Positions 7,952 through 16,711 are shown, counted from the first letter of the stretch. The stretch is DNA of 33,565 bases from JAXMHQ01 sp046346665 (GCA_046346665.1 JAXMHQ010000044.1:1-33565), one strand, 5' to 3'. Translations and numbers: made by a program. The notes: generated by a model not told the origin, from the sequence alone.

Positions 7952-9013
7952 TTATTCCGCCTTCGGCATCTTCGCCAGCGCCTCGTAGCCCCAGCGCAAA
8001 ATCCGCTCGGTGGTTTCCCACGAAATGCACGCGTCGGTGATCGACACGCCGTATTTCAGTTCCGAAAGTTTTTCCGGGATCGGCTGGCTGCCTTCGTGGA
8101 GATAGCTCTCGATCATCGCGCCCATGAGCGACCGGTTGCCGGCCACGCGCTGCTCGATGATGCTGCGCCAGACGTCCTCCTGCTTCGCCGGCTGCTTGCC
8201 CGAATTAGCATGGCTGCAATCCACCATCACCACCGGCGACAGGCCGGCCTTCACCAGCTTGGCCTCCACGTCGCGGATGCTCTGCGGATCGTAATTGGCC
8301 TGCAACCGGCCGCCGCGCAACACCACGTGCCCGTCCGGGTTGCCCGTCGTCCGCACCACGCTGGTCACGCCCTCCTGGTCCATGCCCAGGAAACTGTGCG
8401 GCGTCCGCGCCGAATACAGCGCGTCAATCGCCGCCTGCGGACTGCCATCGGTCGAATTCTTGAATCCCACCGGCATCGACAAACCGCTTGCCAGCTCCCG
8501 GTGCGTCTGCGACTCCGTCGTGCGCGCCCCGATCGCTGCCCACGTGATCAGGTCCGCCGTGTATTGCGGGATGATCGGATCCAGAAACTCCGTCGCCGCG
8601 GGCAACCCCATCCCCGTGATCTCCAGCAACAGCCGCCGGGCAATCTTCAGCCCAGCCTCGATGTCCTGCGAACCGTCCAGGTGCGGGTCGTTGATCAGCC
8701 CCTTCCACCCGACCGTCGTGCGCGGTTTTTCAAAGTAAACCCGCATCACGATCTCCATCCGCCCGGCAAATTCCTTCCGCAACGCGCTCAAATTGCGCGC
8801 GTATTCCAGCGCGCCTTTCACATCGTGAATCGAACACGGCCCCACCACCACCAGCAGCCGCGGATCTTTCTGATGCAAAATCCGCGTCACCGCCTCCCGG
8901 CTCCGCACCACCGTCAGGCTCGACGCGTCGGTCATCGGGTCGGCCGATTTCAACACGCCGGGCGCGAGCAGGCGCCGAATCTCTTTTACCCGTAAATCTT
9001 GAGTTTGAAACAT
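7952..9013 (-). CDS. aroG: 3-deoxy-7-phosphoheptulonate (DAHP) synthase, class I
   Basis: This enzyme joins phosphoenolpyruvate and erythrose 4-phosphate, the first step of the shikimate pathway. The 353-residue product is of the class I alpha (AroF/G/H) type. Visible motifs are VVVGPCSIHD, the substrate-binding KPRTTVGWKGLINDP segment, AIGARTTESQTHRELASG, VGFKNSTDGS, VDCSHANSGK with a likely metal-binding His, and a C-terminal GVSITDACISWETT. The N-terminal extension (DLRVKEIRRLLAPGVL) is the part that carries the feedback site in E. coli paralogues; which aromatic amino acid acts here cannot be told by eye. It is a stand-alone gene, divergent from the unknown gene at 9064 and convergent with larC. 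The symbol is by type only. Confidence 0.95.
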   Translation of the reverse strand: MFQTQDLRVKEIRRLLAPGVLKSADPMTDASSLTVVRSREAVTRILHQKDPRLLVVVGPCSIHDVKGALEYARNLSALRKEFAGRMEIVMRVYFEKPRTTVGWKGLINDPHLDGSQDIEAGLKIARRLLLEITGMGLPAATEFLDPIIPQYTADLITWAAIGARTTESQTHRELASGLSMPVGFKNSTDGSPQAAIDALYSARTPHSFLGMDQEGVTSVVRTTGNPDGHVVLRGGRLQANYDPQSIRDVEAKLVKAGLSPVVMVDCSHANSGKQPAKQEDVWRSIIEQRVAGNRSLMGAMIESYLHEGSQPIPEKLSELKYGVSITDACISWETTERILRWGYEALAKMPKAE

Positions 9014-9028
9014 CGCCTCGATTATAAC
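8999..9028 (+). promoter_or_regulatory. Candidate sigma70-like promoter for the 9064 gene
   Basis: TTGAGT at 8999-9004 and TATAAC at 9023-9028 are separated by 18 bases, with the start codon 36 bases after the -10 box. The -35 box falls inside the first codons of aroG, because the divergent gap is only 50 bases. The match is by eye and there is no experimental support. Confidence 0.35.
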
Positions 9029-9063
9029 AGCTTACGCAATCAGATAAAGTCCGAATCCAGGTT

Positions 9064-10467
9064 ATGGAGAACGAGAAGCTGAACACGCACCAGAAGGCGC
9101 TCCGGATCAACCGGGACGCGAAACGCTACGGAACCTTTGCCGAAATCGGCGCCGGGCAGGAGGTGGCGCGCTGGTTTTTCCATGTCGGCGGCGCCGCGGG
9201 CACGGTGGCCAAAACCATCTCCGCCTACGACATGGCGGTGAGCGACGCGATTTACGGGTCGTCGGACCGTTACGTGAGCCGGAAGCGGCTGCAGGCGATG
9301 CTGGATTACGAATACCAGCTCGTGCTCGAGCGGCTGCAAAAGCAGCGCGGCGACAAGTGCGCCTTTTTTGTCTTCGCCGACACCGTGGCCACGCACAGTT
9401 TCTCGCGCAAAGAGGAAGGACACGGCTGGATGGGGGTCAAATTCCAGCCGCAACCCGGCGATCCGCCGTCCGAAATCATCATCCACGTCCGGATGATGGA
9501 CGACGAAAACGTGCGGCAGCAGGAGGTGCTGGGCGTGATCGGGGTCAATTTGATCCACGGCGCCTTCTACCATTCCCAGTCGCCCGAGCTGCTGATTGCC
9601 TCCCTGATGGACGGGCTCACGCGCAAGCGGATCGAGGTGGACATGATCAAGCTGTCGGGGCCGGCGTTCGGGCAGGTGGACAACCGGCTGATGGCGCTGC
9701 AGCTCGTTCAGCAGTGGCTGACGGACGCCGCGATGTTCACCTCGGACGGCGAGGCGGTGATTCCGAGCGAGGTGCTTTACAAGAAACCGGTGCTGGTCGA
9801 ACGCGGCAGTTTCCGGCCGATCACGAATCCGATGCTCGACATGTTGGAACGGGCGCAGGAGATGTTCACGCAGGAAGAGGCGCTGAAGGGTGAAGCGCCG
9901 GTGGTGATCACCGAGATGACCCTGCGGCAACTCCAGGTCGGCAAGGCGATCGATCCGCGGGATTTTCTCGACCGCGTGGATACGCTCGGCGCGCTGGGCA
10001 AAACGGTGCTGATCTCCGACTTCCTCCGCTACCACCGGCTCGTCAGCTACCTTTCCCGCTACACGCAAAAACCCATCGGCCTGCCCATCGGCCTGGTGCG
10101 GCTCCGGGACGTTCTCGACGAAAAATTCTATACCACGCTGGAAGGCGGCCTCATGGAATCGCTCGGCCAGCTCTTCAAGAACGGCGCCCGGATGTATGTG
10201 TACCCTTCCCTGGAACGCGAGACCGGCAAGCTGGTCACGGCGTCGACGCTCGAGGTGCCGCCGCACCTGAAACATCTCTACGCGCACCTGGTCGAAAACC
10301 GGTTCGTGGTGGACATCCCCAAGTATAATCCCGCCTGGCTCCCCATTTATTCCGGAGACGTGCTGTCCCGGATCCAAAACGCGGACGCCTCCTGGGAATC
10401 CATGGTCCCGTCCCCCATCGTGGATGTGATCAAGACCAAGCGCCTGTTCGGCTGGCGGGCGAAGTAG
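9064..10467 (+). CDS. Conserved protein of unknown function
   Basis: The 467-residue product is soluble-looking, with no signal peptide or membrane helix. It opens with a striking segment around YGTFAEIGAGQEVARWFFHV, then GGAAGTVAKTISAYDMAVSDAIYG. The middle contains ADTVATHSF, IIIHVRMMDDEN and GVIGVNLIHGAFYH, and the C-terminal half TVLISDFLRYHRLVSYLSRYT and LPIGLVRLRDVLDEKFY. From memory, near-identical N-terminal motifs occur in cyanobacterial and Bacteroidota proteins that carry conflicting and implausible names (TonB-dependent receptor, nucleotide adenylyltransferase); I could not check this. Nothing here supports a beta-barrel or a nucleotidyltransferase HxGH motif. The Gly-rich AEIGAGQ and GGAAGTVAK segments could bind a nucleotide or cofactor, which is inference. 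It stands alone, with a long inverted repeat directly after its stop. Confidence 0.85.
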   Translation: MENEKLNTHQKALRINRDAKRYGTFAEIGAGQEVARWFFHVGGAAGTVAKTISAYDMAVSDAIYGSSDRYVSRKRLQAMLDYEYQLVLERLQKQRGDKCAFFVFADTVATHSFSRKEEGHGWMGVKFQPQPGDPPSEIIIHVRMMDDENVRQQEVLGVIGVNLIHGAFYHSQSPELLIASLMDGLTRKRIEVDMIKLSGPAFGQVDNRLMALQLVQQWLTDAAMFTSDGEAVIPSEVLYKKPVLVERGSFRPITNPMLDMLERAQEMFTQEEALKGEAPVVITEMTLRQLQVGKAIDPRDFLDRVDTLGALGKTVLISDFLRYHRLVSYLSRYTQKPIGLPIGLVRLRDVLDEKFYTTLEGGLMESLGQLFKNGARMYVYPSLERETGKLVTASTLEVPPHLKHLYAHLVENRFVVDIPKYNPAWLPIYSGDVLSRIQNADASWESMVPSPIVDVIKTKRLFGWRAK

Positions 10468-10549
10468 GGCAAGGCAGAAGGTAGAATGCAGAATGCAGGT
10501 TCTGCTTCGACCCTCTTCTGCATTCTACATTTTGCCTTCTGCCTTGCCC
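10467..10549. repeat. Long inverted repeat overlapping a gene end
   Basis: The left arm is GGGCAAGGCAGAAG (10467-10480) followed by GTAGAATGCAGAA (10481-10493). The right arm is TTCTGCATTCTAC (10516-10528), a 7-base bulge, then CTTCTGCCTTGCCC (10536-10549). All 27 arm bases pair. It sits between convergent genes: its first base is the last base of the left gene's stop codon, and its right arm encodes the last residues (GKAEGKM) and stop of the right gene. It may act as a bidirectional terminator or be an inserted repeat. Confidence 0.8.
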
Positions 10550-12072
10550 GCCGGCGCATTGGTTCCGGCGGGCGCGTTGGTGCCGGCGGCGACGGGCGCG
10601 GGAAGCAGCAACGGGTTGTCGGCCGTCTCTGCCGGCAGACCTTTTTTCGTCCGCAGGAGCGCGCGCGCTTCCGGGACCAGGCCGCGCTGGGGATCGAGCA
10701 TCTGCAGCAGCACCTGGCGTTCGATTTCGGAGAACGAGCCCAGGCTCATCGCGGATTCGCGGCTCTTCACGACCGAAGCCTGGTAGGTGTCATAGACCTT
10801 CTTCGCCAGCAACAGGAAACCCTGCGCCCGGTCGTCCCGGTCCAGGATCAGGTTTACATAGGAATTGCGCAGGAGGCCTTCCACGATCGATTTGATGCGC
10901 GTGGGCGAGGTGTCGTTGACTTCCTGCTGGACCCGGCCGACGGCGAACTGGTCGAGGGTCAGGTTGCGCGGGAAGGAATTCCCATCGTCCAGCAGCACCT
11001 TGTTGGGATATTGTTCCGACAAATACTTCCACCACTTCGCGGCTTCCGCCTGGCGGTTGTTCACGTAGAGAAAGAAAATGGCGGACGCCAGGAAATTCCG
11101 GTGGCCGGTCTGGATGTGCTCCCGGTATTGGGGCTCGGCTTCCATCTGGTCTTCGTAGGCCTTGTTCACCGTCGAGACAATGTCGAGGTTCGGCCCGAGC
11201 TCGAAATCATTCTCGATCGGGTTCGGCTCCATCCGTCCGCGCATGAACGCGAGCTGCAGCGACTGGTAAATGACCCGGCGCAGGGTGATGATATCCTTCT
11301 GGCTCACCTTTTTCGGGTGGCGCCTGGCCTCGTCCAAACCGAGGGCCGCCCAGTAAATGGCGTGCGCCTCCGGGAGCCGCCACTCCAGCGGACCGTATTG
11401 ATCGTCCACCTGCTTCATGAACTCGGGGTCCATCTTGTATTTCTCGCGCAACAACGCGGCCCGCTTCTTCTGGTCGTCGGTGACGGGATGGATGAGTTCG
11501 TCGAGTTTTGCGGAATTCGTGCCGAAGACGGTGGCCATTTCGTCGGCCCAGGCCTGCTTGTAATACATGTTGGCGTCGTCGGTGACGGCGCCCATTTTGT
11601 CCTGGAAAATCCAGGCCAGCTCGCGGTAGATGAGGACCTCGTTCGGATTGTAGCGCAGGCCTTCGTCGCGCAGCAGTTCCATCCCGCGGCGCACCCAGTT
11701 CCAGCGATCGGAAAAGCTCTTGAACTTCACCGAGATATTCCAGGCGAGGTTCCATTCCTGGAACAGCCAGACCTGGACGAAATGGGGTTCGAGCTTGGTG
11801 ATCCAGTCGGCGAGCTGGGCCATTTCGAAGAACTTGTCCTGCTCCTGCAGCTCGTTGGCCCGCGCCCAGAGCATGTTCGAAATCAGCCCGCGAAATCCGC
11901 CCAGCGCCACCGTGGTGAACGCCAGCACCGGCGGCGCGTTTTCCAGCGGCTGCACCCGGGTGAGCCCCAGCGTTTCGCGGTCGTGATTGATGCTCTGCTG
12001 CAGGCGGGACACGCCCACGAGCAGCAAGGCCGCCACGAGCAGCAGCGCGATGGTTTGAATGCGGCTGTTCAT
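10525..12072 (-). CDS. Membrane-anchored protein of unknown family, last gene of the SPFH/ABC unit
   Basis: The 515-residue product has one N-terminal hydrophobic helix (about residues 6-22) and an otherwise soluble, helical, aromatic-rich body that should face the periplasm. Notable segments are LGGFRGLISNMLWARANELQ, MAQLADWITKLEPHFVQVW, NPNEVLIYRELAWIFQDKMG and DDANMYYKQAWADEMATVFG; the spacing is reminiscent of TPR-like alpha solenoids, without a clean TPR consensus. The C-terminus is low complexity (two GTNAPA units) and ends in residues encoded by the inverted repeat. It begins 7 bases after the upstream ABC-2 permease gene and is the last of eight closely spaced genes, so a role as an accessory of that exporter is likely. 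I do not recognise a named family. Confidence 0.85.
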   Translation of the reverse strand: MNSRIQTIALLLVAALLLVGVSRLQQSINHDRETLGLTRVQPLENAPPVLAFTTVALGGFRGLISNMLWARANELQEQDKFFEMAQLADWITKLEPHFVQVWLFQEWNLAWNISVKFKSFSDRWNWVRRGMELLRDEGLRYNPNEVLIYRELAWIFQDKMGAVTDDANMYYKQAWADEMATVFGTNSAKLDELIHPVTDDQKKRAALLREKYKMDPEFMKQVDDQYGPLEWRLPEAHAIYWAALGLDEARRHPKKVSQKDIITLRRVIYQSLQLAFMRGRMEPNPIENDFELGPNLDIVSTVNKAYEDQMEAEPQYREHIQTGHRNFLASAIFFLYVNNRQAEAAKWWKYLSEQYPNKVLLDDGNSFPRNLTLDQFAVGRVQQEVNDTSPTRIKSIVEGLLRNSYVNLILDRDDRAQGFLLLAKKVYDTYQASVVKSRESAMSLGSFSEIERQVLLQMLDPQRGLVPEARALLRTKKGLPAETADNPLLLPAPVAAGTNAPAGTNAPAGKAEGKM

Positions 12073-12079
12073 GGTCGGT

Positions 12080-13465
12080 TCACTGGGTCGACTGCGCGCC
12101 CGCCAGTTCGCGGCGGCTGAACAGGAAAATTCCCGCGCCGCCGATGATCCCGCCCAGCAGCAGGACGATCTGGGCGAAGGCGCGAGCCAGTTGCAGCCAG
12201 GTGATGCTCCGGCCGGTGCTCAAGGAGTCGACCGGCGAAAAGTCCTTGGCCAGGTTGATGATGTTCAGCGCCACGCGAAACACCGGCACCACCACCACGT
12301 CCGCCGCGCTGCTGCCCGACACGCCCGTCTCCGGGTTGTAACTCATGATCGTGCCCTCGGCCACAACCGTCGTCAGCGTCCCGCTGCACAACGCCATCGT
12401 CAGCAGGCCGAGCGAGAAAAACGCGGCCACGGGGAAAGAGAGGAAACTGGCCGCCGCCAGGCCGAGCGCGGCCAGCAGCGCCATCCAGCAGAAAACAATG
12501 CCCAGCCCGCGCGCGAAATTCAGTCCAAACCCGCCCTCCCGGTAAAGCACCTCCACGCCCTCGTCCAGCGGGAACAGCAGCGTCGTGTTGTTCTGGTTCG
12601 AGAACGACACCAGCAACAGCCCGTCCTTGTCGATCAAATCCGGCGGAACCGAGAATTCATGAAACGTGTCGGGCGCCAGGCTCATCGGTTCGCTCTGCCA
12701 GATCTTTGTTTTTCCCGGCACGCCCACCTGCCAGTAGCCGAGGAAGGTGCCGGACGGATTTTTGTCGGCGGCGTTGAACTTGATCCGGAGCTGGAGGGGC
12801 CGGTGTTCGAGCAGGGACTTGAGCAGGCCGAGCTGGATGGGCCAGGCCCGGACCGCGCCCGGCGGGACGAGCTGGTATTGCGCCTTGACCTGTTCGCGCA
12901 GCAGCCGCCGCAGTTCCTTCTTGTCGAGCGAGGGATCGCTGGCCTGCTTCAGCTTTTCCGCGAGCTGCCGGTCGGTTTCCGCCTCGATGTCGGCCGTCAC
13001 ACTGCCCGGTTTGATCGAGCCCCGGGCCACCAGCACTTCGTTGTGCAGGACTTCCTGCTGCGCCGCGGGCAGCCGGGTGGCACGCCATTGCAGCAGGCCG
13101 TAGACGCAGATTCCCGAAAGCGCGAGCAGGGCGGCGTTGAGCGAAACGATGCCGAGCCATTTGCCCAGCCAGATCTGCCAGCGCGCCACCGGTTTCACCG
13201 CGACCATCTGGACCTGGCATTCCTCAATGTCCCGCGCCAGCGTCCCGCACGAAAGCCACAGCGTGGAAAAACCCAGCAGCGCCGTGATCACGCTCAACGT
13301 GTAGGTCAGCAGGATCTGCGTGAACCCCTGTGCCGTGCCGTCATCCTTGATCAGGATCGGCAACAGCACCACGGACCCCAGCAGCAGCACGGCCACTACC
13401 AGGAACAGCTTGAACCGGAACGCGGCTTTCCAGGTGAGTCCGCTGATGGCCAGGAGGCGTTGCAT
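12080..13465 (-). CDS. ABC-2-type permease with large soluble insert
   Basis: The 461-residue membrane protein has the layout of ABC-2 exporter permeases: a first helix after the cytoplasmic start (FRFKLFLVVAVLLLGSVVLL), a second helix region followed by the coupling segment LARDIEECQVQMVAVKPVARW, then GKWLGIVSLNAALLALSG. Residues about 135-335 form a soluble domain, probably extracytoplasmic, rich in charged residues and with a beta-rich end (LQLRIKFNAADKNPSG onward). Four or so helices follow, and the chain ends in LFSRREL, a terminal motif shared with the other permease of the unit (LFENRELR). It lies 30 bases after the ABC ATPase gene. The substrate is unknown. The pair of permeases plus one ATPase fits a heterodimeric exporter. 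Confidence 0.85.
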   Translation of the reverse strand: MQRLLAISGLTWKAAFRFKLFLVVAVLLLGSVVLLPILIKDDGTAQGFTQILLTYTLSVITALLGFSTLWLSCGTLARDIEECQVQMVAVKPVARWQIWLGKWLGIVSLNAALLALSGICVYGLLQWRATRLPAAQQEVLHNEVLVARGSIKPGSVTADIEAETDRQLAEKLKQASDPSLDKKELRRLLREQVKAQYQLVPPGAVRAWPIQLGLLKSLLEHRPLQLRIKFNAADKNPSGTFLGYWQVGVPGKTKIWQSEPMSLAPDTFHEFSVPPDLIDKDGLLLVSFSNQNNTTLLFPLDEGVEVLYREGGFGLNFARGLGIVFCWMALLAALGLAAASFLSFPVAAFFSLGLLTMALCSGTLTTVVAEGTIMSYNPETGVSGSSAADVVVVPVFRVALNIINLAKDFSPVDSLSTGRSITWLQLARAFAQIVLLLGGIIGGAGIFLFSRRELAGAQSTQ

Positions 13466-13495
13466 GAAAGGTGATGACCGTGGAAACCGGGCGCG

Positions 13496-14698
13496 TCATT
13501 TCGGCGGCTTGCCGAGCAGCGAGGAAAGTTTCTCGTCCGCCTTCGACAGGTCGGCCGGGGCGGCGGGGGCCGCCGGGGCCTGGGCTGCCGGGGCCAGCGC
13601 GGCGGGCTGGGCCAGTTGATCCAGCTTTTTCTCGTCCACCGGGGCCGCGGCCGGCGCGGCGGCGGGCGCCGTTGCAGCCTGCTGCGGCGCGGACAGCCGC
13701 TCCAGAATCCGGTCTCCCGCCGGGCCCGATTCGGCTTCGCCGCGCAGGTAGGCGGCCACGCGGGCGCCGGAGGTCGCCCCGCTCGTTTCCGCAAGCGCCT
13801 GGCGCGCGCGCTGGACCACGTCCAGGAAATAACTCTCCAGGTTCTGCGTCGGGTTGTCCACGCGCACGCGGTCGGCGTCCACGTCGTGACGGATGATTTC
13901 CAGCACGCGCTCCAGCGTGCCGCGCGGGAGCACCGGGCTGGTGATCCGAATCGAATCGGGCTGCGACAGCAATTCCTTCAGCGCGCCCATGGCCTGAATC
14001 CGGCCGCCGTAATAAATCACGACGCGATCGCACACGTCCTCGACATCGCTGAGCAGGTGGCTGCTGAGAATCACGGTCTTGCCGCGGCGCGCGAGCGCCA
14101 CGATCAGGTCCTTCACCTCGCGGCAGCCGATCGGGTCGAGGCCGGAGGTGGGTTCGTCGAGAATGACGAGGTCCGGGTCATTGATGAGCGCCTGGGCGAG
14201 GCCGATGCGGCGCTGCATGCCCTTCGAAAATTCGCCGACGGCGCGGGTGTGGACCTGTCCGAGCCCGACCATTTCCAGGAGCTGTTCGGTGCGGTTGCGG
14301 CGGTCCTTGCGATCCAGCTCGAACAGGTTGCCGAAGAATTCCAGCGTCTCGCGCGAATTGAGATAGCGGTAGAGGTAGGATTCCTCGGGCAGATAGCCGA
14401 TGCGCGCCTTGGTCTGGACGTGGCGCGGCGAGTGGCCGAACACCTCGATGTGCCCTTTCGTCGGGTAGAGCAGGCCGAGCAGCAGCTTGACGGTGGTGGA
14501 TTTTCCGGAGCCGTTCGGTCCAAGCAACCCGAACACCTCGCCCCGGCGGACGTCGAAATCCACATTGTCCACCGCGCGCGCCTTGGACCGGCCCCAGAAA
14601 TCCTTGAACACTTTCGTCAGGCCGCGAACGGAGACGACGACTTCTCCGGACGCCGCGGCGGGGGCCTGGGTTTGGGGTTTGAGTTCGGCGACAGCCAT
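13496..14698 (-). CDS. ABC exporter ATPase with Ala/Pro-rich C-terminal tail
   Basis: This ATP-binding subunit of an ABC-2-type exporter has 400 residues. Walker A is GPNGSGKST (60-68), the Q-loop region is GYLPEESYLY (101-110), the signature is in the FSKGMQRR segment (158-165; a G-rich variant of LSGGQ), Walker B is LVILDEP (177-183) and the switch His is 214. A C-terminal regulatory part with LERVLEIIRHDVDADRVRVD and NLESYFLDVV follows, as in many drug- and polysaccharide-type exporters. Residues about 337-400 are an Ala/Pro-rich linker ending in a short charged helix (LSKADEKLSSLLGKPPK), which is unusual. It starts 3 bases after the P-type ATPase gene and precedes a permease, with a second permease at the head of the unit. 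Confidence 0.93.
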   Translation of the reverse strand: MAVAELKPQTQAPAAASGEVVVSVRGLTKVFKDFWGRSKARAVDNVDFDVRRGEVFGLLGPNGSGKSTTVKLLLGLLYPTKGHIEVFGHSPRHVQTKARIGYLPEESYLYRYLNSRETLEFFGNLFELDRKDRRNRTEQLLEMVGLGQVHTRAVGEFSKGMQRRIGLAQALINDPDLVILDEPTSGLDPIGCREVKDLIVALARRGKTVILSSHLLSDVEDVCDRVVIYYGGRIQAMGALKELLSQPDSIRITSPVLPRGTLERVLEIIRHDVDADRVRVDNPTQNLESYFLDVVQRARQALAETSGATSGARVAAYLRGEAESGPAGDRILERLSAPQQAATAPAAAPAAAPVDEKKLDQLAQPAALAPAAQAPAAPAAPADLSKADEKLSSLLGKPPK

Positions 14699-14701
14699 AG
14701 A

Positions 14702-16711
14702 TCAGGCGGTGGTGGGGACGAGTTGCGGGGCCGGGCCGGATTTCGAGCCGCCGCCCTGGGGCGCGGCCGTTTGTTCGGGATGAAAGTGCTCGAGTTCCTC
14801 GCCTTTGCGGACGAGGCGGGCGCTGTTGAAGATGACGATCAGGGAACCGACGTTGTGCAGGATCGCGGCGACGATCGGGTTCAGGTAACCGAACGTCGCG
14901 GCGGGGATGCCGATGAGAATGAACAGGACGCCGAACAGGAAGTTCTGGTTGATGACCGCGCGGGTGCTGCGGGAAAGTTTCACCAGGAACGGCAGCCTCC
15001 GGAGGTCATTGTTCATGAGCGCGATGGTCGCGCTGTGAATCGCCACCTCGCTGCCGGCCGCGCCCATCGCGATGCCGATGTCGCCTGCCGCGAGCGCGGG
15101 GGCGTCATTCACGCCGTCACCGACAACCGCGACGCGGTAACCCTTGCTCTTCACGGCGCGAACGAACTCCACCTTGTTCTGCGGCAGACATTCGCCGACG
15201 GATTCCTCGCAGCCGATCTCGCGGGCGACGCGGCTGGCGACAGGCTGGCGGTCGCCGGAGACCATCGCGATGCGCCGGACGCCGCTGGCCTTGAGTTCGG
15301 CAAGCGCTTCGCGTGCTTCGGCGCGGGTCTTGTCCTGCAACCCGACCCAGCCGACGCACCGGCCGTTGCGCGACACAAAAATCAAACTCCAACCCTCGGT
15401 CTCGTTCAGGTCGACCGCCCGGGTGAAATCGTCCGCAACCCCGTTGTCCTTCAGCCACTGGGCGCGTCCCACCAGCACCGACGCGGTGCCGATGCGCGCC
15501 TTCACCCCGCGGCCGGCGGTCTCCGCGAAATCCTGAGGCTCAATCAGCCCCACCCCGGCTTCGCCGGCAAGGGTCGCCAGGGCCTTGGCCGTCGGATGAT
15601 TGCTGTATTTCTCGGCGGACGCGGCGAGCTGCAACAATTCGGCCGGCTTGCAATCGTCGAGCGGCGCCAGGCGGTTGACCGCGAGCTGCCCCGTGGTCAG
15701 CGTGCCGGTTTTGTCGAACACAAACGCGTTGATCTTCGCCGCCAGTTCGATGTCAGCCACGTTCTTGATCAGGATGCCGAGTCGCGCCGCCGCGGACAGC
15801 GCGGCGACCATGGCCGTGGGCGTGGCCAGAATGAAGGCGCACGGACACGAAACGACGAACACCGCAATCACGCGGTTCAGGTCGTGCGTGAACGCCCAGA
15901 CCAGCGCTCCAACCACCAGGACCAGCGGCGTGTAAAAACCCATGTACTGGTCCACGATCTTCATGATCGGGAGCTTGGTTTTCTCGGCCGCCAAAATCAG
16001 CTCGCGCACCCGGCCGAGCGTGGTGTCGGTGCCGGCTCGGCTCACTTTGATCTCCAGGACGCCGGTGAGATTCTGCGTGCCCGCGAATACTTCGTCGCCG
16101 GGTTTCTTGTCCACCGGCAGCGATTCGCCGGTGACGGTCGCCTGGTTGAACGATCCCTGGCCGGACACGATCACGCCGTCGGCCGCGACGTTGTCGCCGG
16201 GGCGGATGCGGATGAGGTCGCCGACGGCGAGCTGGCTGGCGGCGACTTCCTCCTCCTTGTCGCCTGCCAGGATGCGGCGGGCCTTGGTGGGAGTGAGGCG
16301 GATGAGGGATTCGATGGAATTGCGGGCGCCTTCGGCGGTGCGGGTTTCAATGACTTCGCCCATCAGCATGAAGAACGCGACGACGCCGGCGGTCTTGTAA
16401 TCGCCCGAGGCGAACGCGGCCAGGACGGCGATGGCGACCAGTTCGTTGATGCTGAGGTTGCCGCGGCGCAGATCGCGGATGGCAGTGAGAATGATGGGCG
16501 TGCCCAGGATGATGGATCCAAGCATGCCGCTGATGCTGGCCACGGTGGTGGACCGGGCGAACAGCCAGTCGACCACGAACGCGTTGATGACAAAGACGAT
16601 CCCGATCAGCGTTTGCTGGAGGCGGACCGGCGTGTGCGAATGGTCGTGGCCGCACCCGCATTCGGGGCCGTGTTCGTGCTCGTGCTGGCTCAACAATGAC
16701 GTGACTTGCAT
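14702..16711 (-). CDS. Heavy-metal P1B-type ATPase
   Basis: This 669-residue cation pump moves a transition-metal ion out of the cytoplasm using ATP. Visible landmarks are actuator TGES (194-197), the metal-site helix with SCPCAF (CPC at 289-291), phosphorylation site DKTGT (333-337), the His-Pro pair at 372-373 typical of P1B pumps, and the hinge motif GDGVNDAPAL near the end. No HMA domain is present; instead residues 10-26 hold a His/Cys cluster (HEHEHGPECGCGHDHSH). The last helices carry AILHNVGSLIVIFNSARL rather than the Cu-type YN/MxxSS or the ZntA-type DxG pattern, so the ion (Zn, Cd, Co, Ni or Cu) cannot be assigned. It lies between the HflK-like gene (43-base gap) and the ABC ATPase gene (3-base gap), an unexpected place for a metal pump. 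Confidence 0.93.
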   Translation of the reverse strand: MQVTSLLSQHEHEHGPECGCGHDHSHTPVRLQQTLIGIVFVINAFVVDWLFARSTTVASISGMLGSIILGTPIILTAIRDLRRGNLSINELVAIAVLAAFASGDYKTAGVVAFFMLMGEVIETRTAEGARNSIESLIRLTPTKARRILAGDKEEEVAASQLAVGDLIRIRPGDNVAADGVIVSGQGSFNQATVTGESLPVDKKPGDEVFAGTQNLTGVLEIKVSRAGTDTTLGRVRELILAAEKTKLPIMKIVDQYMGFYTPLVLVVGALVWAFTHDLNRVIAVFVVSCPCAFILATPTAMVAALSAAARLGILIKNVADIELAAKINAFVFDKTGTLTTGQLAVNRLAPLDDCKPAELLQLAASAEKYSNHPTAKALATLAGEAGVGLIEPQDFAETAGRGVKARIGTASVLVGRAQWLKDNGVADDFTRAVDLNETEGWSLIFVSRNGRCVGWVGLQDKTRAEAREALAELKASGVRRIAMVSGDRQPVASRVAREIGCEESVGECLPQNKVEFVRAVKSKGYRVAVVGDGVNDAPALAAGDIGIAMGAAGSEVAIHSATIALMNNDLRRLPFLVKLSRSTRAVINQNFLFGVLFILIGIPAATFGYLNPIVAAILHNVGSLIVIFNSARLVRKGEELEHFHPEQTAAPQGGGSKSGPAPQLVPTTA

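Noticed and set aside
9040..10377. A 445-codon minus-strand frame
   Set aside because: Antisense of the conserved unknown gene at 9064-10467, with His/Arg-rich composition and no motif.
13616..16699. A 1027-codon open frame on the plus strand
   Set aside because: It lies opposite the ABC ATPase and P-type ATPase genes, which have clear motifs. Its product is rich in Arg, Gly, Asp and His with no family pattern, as expected of a GC-rich antisense frame.
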